DNA from: Ureibacillus massiliensis 4400831 = CIP 108448 = CCUG 49529
Lineage (GTDB): Bacteria; Bacillota; Bacilli; Bacillales_A; Planococcaceae
DNA length: 64,000 nucleotides
Assembly (NCBI RefSeq): GCF_000772965.1
Contig: NZ_JPVQ01000004.1
Span: 1 to 64,000, forward strand
Reading direction: 5' to 3'
The notes beneath the pieces are model-generated. The model saw only the letters and a program-made list of their open reading frames with translations. It ran no database searches and was not told the origin of the DNA. The position numbers and the translations under genes were made by a program. Of this stretch, positions 59,877-64,000 are shown piece by piece (the stretch's first letter is position 1; the number at the start of each line of letters is the position of its first letter).

Positions 59877-61397
59877 TTATAAATTTGTGGCTACATATTC
59901 AATAATATCTGATGGAGTGATACCATAGGTTGATTTTTGTAAAGACAAATTCTCCGCTGCTTTCGCATGATAATAACTAGCGGCAAGTACGGCTTGAAGA
60001 GGCTCTGCACCTTGAGCTACAAAAGAAGTAATCATTCCAGTAAGCACATCACCGCTACCACCTTTTCCTAAGCCATCATTACCGTGAGGATTAATCCAAA
60101 TATTACCTTCAGGTGTTGCGATAATTGGTCTATGGCCTTTTAAGATTAAATAAACGCCATATTTAATCGCAAATTCCTTTGCAATTTCAATGCGATTGGA
60201 TTCAATTTCGAACACCGATAACCCCGTTAAAGTGCTCATCTCACCTGGATGGGGAGTGAGTATTATATTGCCTGGATAGTCCTTTGCCCGTTGTAATTGT
60301 CTTTTGAAAAAATAAAGTCCATCCGCGTCAACGATAAGAGTTTGATTAGTTATTTTTGATAATAAACTATTCCATAATGCTTCACCGTCGACCTCTCTAC
60401 TAAGCCCTGGACCAAATGCGATTGATTTATATGGTGAAAAATCGATAGATTCAAAGGCGTTACTCGCGAGAAATCCATCTTTTGATTGTAAAGGAACTAA
60501 AAGTGATTCTGGGCATTGAGCTGCAATAAAAGGATAAATGTCATTAGGAATCGCTAAAGATACTAAGCCTACCCCTGTTTGGAACGCCGCTTTACTACTA
60601 TAAATTGGAGCTCCGACATAGTATTTCGATCCACCAATAACTAAACAATGGCCAAAGGTTCCTTTATGACCATGTTGTATTCGTTTCGGTAAAGATTGTT
60701 TTGCTTTTTGATCGTCTAAAAGATAAGGTAATTTAAGCTGTAGCTTCTCAACGGCACTTGGAGGAACAGAAATATCGACTACCTTCCACTCTCCGATAAA
60801 TTGTGGTCCCTGTCCTACAAAAAAACCTACTTTGGGCATAGCGAAGGTAATTGTATAAGTTGCTTTTACAGCGATATTTGCAACTTCTCCAGTGTTTGCG
60901 TTAAGTCCTGAAGGTATATCCACGGCGTAAACAGGTTTACCCGAATCATTGATTGCTTGTATAACGTCTTTTATAGGCTTTCGGACTTCACCCCTTGAGC
61001 CAGTGCCAAGTAATGCGTCCACGATAATATCGTACTGTGTAATTAAATTTTGTAATTCCATTTGTTTTTCATAATAATGAATAGGTAATTTTCGCATCTT
61101 ATAAACATCATAGTGAACTTTTGCATCCCCCTTTAACTTGGAATCTGGAACAGAAAGAAAGAGCTTAACAGAATAGCCGAAGTCAATAAGTCTTCTTGCA
61201 ATGACGAAACCATCGCCACCATTATTACCGCTACCTGCAAATACGATGATTTTTGTTGAACGATCTGGATACCGATTGATTATTTCTTGGACTACGGAAA
61301 AGCCGGCATTTTCCATCAGCACGATCCCTGGTAAACCTAATGTTTCGATAGTATATTGATCAAGAAGTTGCATATTATTTTGATTAGCTACATACAT
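59877..61397 (-). CDS. nnr: Bifunctional NAD(P)HX epimerase/dehydratase
   Basis: 506 residues. The N-terminal epimerase (YjeF_N, about 1-215) carries GIVLMENAGFSVVQEI, GSGNNGGDGFVIARRL and DALLGTGSRG. The C-terminal ADP-dependent dehydratase (YjeF_C, about 225-500) carries GHKGTFGHCLVIGGSKYYVG, LTPHPGEMSTL and GLGKGGSGDVLTGMI with the catalytic Asp. It repairs hydrated NADH and NADPH back to the usable cofactors. Both halves look complete. GAAAGAGGGAC precedes the ATG. Confidence 0.93.
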   Translation of the reverse strand: MYVANQNNMQLLDQYTIETLGLPGIVLMENAGFSVVQEIINRYPDRSTKIIVFAGSGNNGGDGFVIARRLIDFGYSVKLFLSVPDSKLKGDAKVHYDVYKMRKLPIHYYEKQMELQNLITQYDIIVDALLGTGSRGEVRKPIKDVIQAINDSGKPVYAVDIPSGLNANTGEVANIAVKATYTITFAMPKVGFFVGQGPQFIGEWKVVDISVPPSAVEKLQLKLPYLLDDQKAKQSLPKRIQHGHKGTFGHCLVIGGSKYYVGAPIYSSKAAFQTGVGLVSLAIPNDIYPFIAAQCPESLLVPLQSKDGFLASNAFESIDFSPYKSIAFGPGLSREVDGEALWNSLLSKITNQTLIVDADGLYFFKRQLQRAKDYPGNIILTPHPGEMSTLTGLSVFEIESNRIEIAKEFAIKYGVYLILKGHRPIIATPEGNIWINPHGNDGLGKGGSGDVLTGMITSFVAQGAEPLQAVLAASYYHAKAAENLSLQKSTYGITPSDIIEYVATNL

Positions 61398-61724
61398 AGA
61401 AAGGTCCCTCTTTCAGTAAAAGTAAATTAAAGGAATATAGTCTATACAAGAAAATTTTAACATTAAATAGAGAATGGAAAAGTAAAAAGAAAAGGAAGGT
61501 GCAAAAATTCTATTGAGCTATAACCATTTTTTAGAGAGAGAAAGTTCGTTTTTTATAATTTGAGTGTAAAAAATGTAAATTGTTACGAAAAAAAACAAGA
61601 TTACATTTACAAGCACATCATCCTAGTAAATAATTAATGGTATATATTTGATTTTTTAGTACAACTTGTGGCAAAGTCACAGTGAGTACATAGAAATAAG
61701 AACGGACAATAAGGAGCCTAATAG
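61398..61724. other. Intergenic stretch between nnr and dedA
   Basis: About 330 bp. An imperfect inverted repeat, AATGTAAAT with ATTTACA-type sequence (about 61572-61612), is the only visible structure. It must hold both divergent promoters, but no confident pair was found. Confidence 0.4.
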
Positions 61725-62342
61725 ATGGAAAATTGGATTATAAATATTATGGAAGATTTCGGATATATCGGGGTCTTTTTGTTAATTATGTTAGAAAACA
61801 TATTTCCACCTATCCCATCTGAAGTCATTTTAACATTTGGTGGCTATATGACCACTCAATCAAATCTGACGTTTATAGGAGTTGTCATTGCTTCTACTCT
61901 CGGTTCAGTTGCTGGCGCAATCGCGCTATATGATGTTGGAAAGGTTGTTGGTATTAAGCGGATTGGAAGATTTGTAGATAAGTGGGGACGCGTATTACGT
62001 TTAACCAATGAGGATATTTATAAGGCAAATGATTGGTTTAAAAAGTATGGCGTCTGGACAGTCTTCTTCTGTCGTTTCATCCCGCTAATTCGAAGTTTAA
62101 TTTCCCTTCCTGCCGGTATGTCCAATATGAACTTTTGGGTGTTTTTACTATTAACTACAATCGGAACGTTTATTTGGAATGTTATCTTGATTTACTTAGG
62201 AACTCAGGTAGGGGAAAACTGGGATACTATTGTTGAATACATGGATACTTATTCAAATATTGCCTATGCTTTATTAGCAATATTATTTATACTGTTTGTG
62301 ATTTGGATTATCCGTAGAAAATCAAAAAAAAATAAAAAGTAA
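61725..62342 (+). CDS. DedA family membrane protein
   Basis: 205 residues. The family motifs are present: ENIFPPIPSEVILTFGGYM, FVDKWGRVLRLTNEDIYKA, and FCRFIPLIRSLISLPAGMSN with the conserved Arg, plus about five hydrophobic helices. DedA/Tvp38 proteins recycle undecaprenyl phosphate or phospholipids across the membrane; members protect against antimicrobial peptides (established for some). AAGGAGCC precedes the start. Confidence 0.9.
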   Translation: MENWIINIMEDFGYIGVFLLIMLENIFPPIPSEVILTFGGYMTTQSNLTFIGVVIASTLGSVAGAIALYDVGKVVGIKRIGRFVDKWGRVLRLTNEDIYKANDWFKKYGVWTVFFCRFIPLIRSLISLPAGMSNMNFWVFLLLTTIGTFIWNVILIYLGTQVGENWDTIVEYMDTYSNIAYALLAILFILFVIWIIRRKSKKNKK

Positions 62343-62373
62343 GAAGGAGCCTATCAAACTCCTTCTTTTTTAT
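62340..62373. terminator. Bidirectional terminator of dedA and the MFS gene
   Basis: AAGAAGGAG and CTCCTTCTT pair across CCTATCAAA, followed by TTTTTT on the plus strand. It overlaps the stop region of the minus-strand MFS gene. Confidence 0.75.
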
Positions 62374-63578
62374 GCAAGCTTTTCTACTTTATCTTTAGGT
62401 AAAAGGAAAGCAACTATTAATATTAGCGGTAGGAACGATATAATTTTCATCGTCGTATCGATGCCGATGTTATCTAAAAGAAAACCGATGATTACACCAC
62501 CAATTGCACCCATACCAAAAGCAAAACCAGTCGTTAAACCAGCCATCGTTCCAATTTTCGTTGGTACTAATTCTTGTGCATAGATGACCGTAACAGAGAA
62601 GCTAATCATAATCAGAGTCCCTATAATAATCAAAACAACAGGAACTAGCCATAATGGCATGTAGGGAAGAATAAGACAAAATGGCATAGGCACAACTACT
62701 GAAAGTAATATGACATTTTTACGTCCTATACGGTCTGAAAGAGATCCTCCGAAAAAGGTACCAACAACCCCGAAAGCCATAAAGATAAATATTAAGACTT
62801 GTCCAAATTGTAAAGTTAGACCATAGTGATCCATTAAATAAAAGACGTAGAAGCTTGTTATATTTGTTGTATAAAAAGAGCGTGCAAAAATAATTATTAA
62901 TAATAAAATAATTGCAAAACTAACTTGTTTTTTCGTTAACGGTGGTAAAGAGGAAATGAGTATTTTTTTCTTTTTCTGAGATGTTCTTTCTGCCTCTAAC
63001 TGTCGAATATACCATCGAGAAATTTTTAATAAAATGGCAATTCCGATAGCAGCTAACAATAAGACAATAGCAGCACCATGTTGACCTAAAGAATCTAAAA
63101 CAAATGCACTAATTAACGGAGCAAGTGCTTGTCCAGAATTTCCTCCGACCTGATAAATGGATTGAGATAATCCTCTTTTATTTCCTGCGGCCATAAATGA
63201 TACACGAGAACCTTCAGGATGGAATATGGCAGAACCAAATCCTAAAAAGACAACAGCAATAATAATCATCCAATATTGCCCAGATAAAACAAGCATAAGA
63301 ATTCCCACAAAGGCACTCATCATGCCAATAGGAAGTGCATAGGGCATCGGTTTTTTATCACTTACAAAACCAATAACAGGCTGCAGTGCAGATGAAACCA
63401 TGTTTAAAACAAAGGTAATAACCCCGAGCTGGGTAAATGATAATCCTAAATCCCTTTCAAAAATAGGGAACATTGCTGGTACAACAGATTGCATCGTATC
63501 GTTTATCAAATGGGCTACACCAATCGCTATCATAATAGGATAAATTGGATTGTTTTGAGTAGCTTGTTTCTCGCTCAT
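62370..63578 (-). CDS. fsr: MFS transporter, fosmidomycin-resistance type
   Basis: 402 residues from ATG 63578, ten bases after AGAAGG; the GTG at 63587 is too close. It has 12 hydrophobic helices. The stretch AIGVAHLINDTMQSVVPAMF then FLGFGSAIFHPEGSRVSFM, with QVGGNSGQALAPL, is characteristic of the Fsr branch, which exports fosmidomycin and possibly other compounds. In the second half, FFGGSLSDRIGRKNVI is motif A. Naming as fsr is by family; the substrate in this species is not known. Confidence 0.87.
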   Translation of the reverse strand: MSEKQATQNNPIYPIMIAIGVAHLINDTMQSVVPAMFPIFERDLGLSFTQLGVITFVLNMVSSALQPVIGFVSDKKPMPYALPIGMMSAFVGILMLVLSGQYWMIIIAVVFLGFGSAIFHPEGSRVSFMAAGNKRGLSQSIYQVGGNSGQALAPLISAFVLDSLGQHGAAIVLLLAAIGIAILLKISRWYIRQLEAERTSQKKKKILISSLPPLTKKQVSFAIILLLIIIFARSFYTTNITSFYVFYLMDHYGLTLQFGQVLIFIFMAFGVVGTFFGGSLSDRIGRKNVILLSVVVPMPFCLILPYMPLWLVPVVLIIIGTLIMISFSVTVIYAQELVPTKIGTMAGLTTGFAFGMGAIGGVIIGFLLDNIGIDTTMKIISFLPLILIVAFLLPKDKVEKLA

Positions 63579-63662
63579 TAATCTCACACCTTCTCGTCAC
63601 TTGGATGATAGCTACTATTATAAACTTTTTCCTGTAAATTGGAAAAGTTTTGATTTTTGATA

Positions 63663-63692
63663 CAAAAAAAAGATGCTGTTGAGAACAGCATC
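63663..63692 (-). terminator. Intrinsic terminator of the NADH dehydrogenase gene
   Basis: GGATGCTGTT and AACAGCATC form the stem; on the minus strand TTTTTTTT follows. Confidence 0.85.
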
Positions 63693-63711
63693 CTATTTAA
63701 GAATAGTAAGA

Positions 63712-64000
63712 TTAATATGCTAAGCCGTATAGAGCTTTAATGTGTGATAAATAACGAACATGACTTGCTTCTTTCATTAATGAAGCAGGAAGTCCCTTTA
63801 ATGGAATGTTGTTTTTACCAACTGTTGCAACACCATCTTTACGACCAAGACTTGCTAGAGTACCAGAGTTGATCGGTGCAAATTCTTTCAGTTTTTGACC
63901 TCTAATAGATGCGAAAATATTGTATCCACAGAATTCACCCATTTGCCATGCCATTTGAGCAGTTGGTGGATATAATGGACGACCGCCACCTTCTGGAAGG
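63712..64000 (-). CDS. Type II NADH dehydrogenase, C-terminal part (cut by window)
   Basis: The last 95 residues of a protein whose start lies beyond the window. GGGRPLYPPTAQMAWQMGEF then CGYNIFASIRGQKLKEFAPI, GTLASLGRKDGVATVG and the closing RYLSHIKALYGLAY match the C-terminal membrane-associating domain of NDH-2 (YumB/YutJ type). It oxidises NADH and reduces menaquinone without pumping protons. The stop at 63712 and a terminator are inside the window. Confidence 0.88.
   Translation of the reverse strand, partial: LPEGGGRPLYPPTAQMAWQMGEFCGYNIFASIRGQKLKEFAPINSGTLASLGRKDGVATVGKNNIPLKGLPASLMKEASHVRYLSHIKALYGLAY

Overview
The window reads as chromosomal DNA of a low-G+C, Gram-positive spore-former relative (Bacillales). 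It is visibly AT-rich, with strong AGGAGG-type ribosome sites, many U-tailed hairpin terminators and classic Fur boxes. Many genes have close B. subtilis counterparts: paiA/paiB, adhR/adhA, vmlR, ugtP, the frataxin-like YdhG, YqhV. The ugtP-ltaA pair and the mix of B. subtilis-like and Lysinibacillus/Solibacillus-like genes suggest the Planococcaceae/Caryophanaceae side of Bacillales, but this is inference. No rRNA, tRNA, CRISPR array or intact transposase was seen; one short MITE-like element is present.

Layout. 0-10 kb is a loose accessory stretch: a MITE-like element, an MFS pump divergent from its MerR regulator, a decayed ABC ATPase, a VOC protein, three exported proteins of unknown role, an MmcQ-fold protein, an ArsR regulator beside a quinone-oxidoreductase-like enzyme, and a frameshifted small membrane-protein gene. 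10-16 kb holds an Fe-alcohol dehydrogenase/methylmalonate-semialdehyde dehydrogenase operon and an ECF sigma factor translationally coupled to a membrane LCP-domain protein. 16-22 kb is a Fur-controlled iron block: a ferredoxin-NADP reductase-like enzyme, then a siderophore ABC importer (binding protein, two permeases, ATPase). 22-28 kb is electrophile/redox stress: two DJ-1/PfpI proteins, adhR-adhA, an ABC exporter and an Lrp regulator. 27.5-36.5 kb carries MarR-paiA-paiB, a riboswitch-controlled Nudix gene, DUF1697, Fra, AraC-EamA, a SET protein, a LytTR-DUF3021 pair, a BASS transporter and a nucleotide kinase-like gene. 36.8-41.2 kb is a glycine-betaine/proline ABC importer and CorA. 41-49.9 kb includes ugtP-ltaA (glycolipid anchor for lipoteichoic acid), a structured untranslated block, an MFS pump behind an ECF-type promoter and a BCCT betaine transporter. 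50-64 kb holds GntR, a GATase, a BstA-like protein, vmlR with an attenuator, an EAL/CBS-GGDEF pair, an EF-G-binding FusB-like gene, another MFS pump, TauE, Nnr, DedA, a fosmidomycin-type MFS and the 3' end of a type II NADH dehydrogenase.

How the genes work together. The themes are antibiotic and envelope stress (vmlR, FusB-like, four MFS pumps, ECF sigma, ugtP-ltaA, DedA), iron supply, osmoprotection (ABC betaine importer plus BCCT) and aldehyde/electrophile defence.

The regulatory DNA is the most interesting part: a ykkC-class RNA with a terminator before a Nudix gene; a leader peptide/antiterminator/terminator set before vmlR; MerR-type promoters with 19-bp spacers at two loci; ECF-type promoters; and an unassigned hairpin-rich block at 46.28-46.67 kb that ends in a strong terminator. 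No wholly new multi-gene system could be demonstrated from sequence alone.
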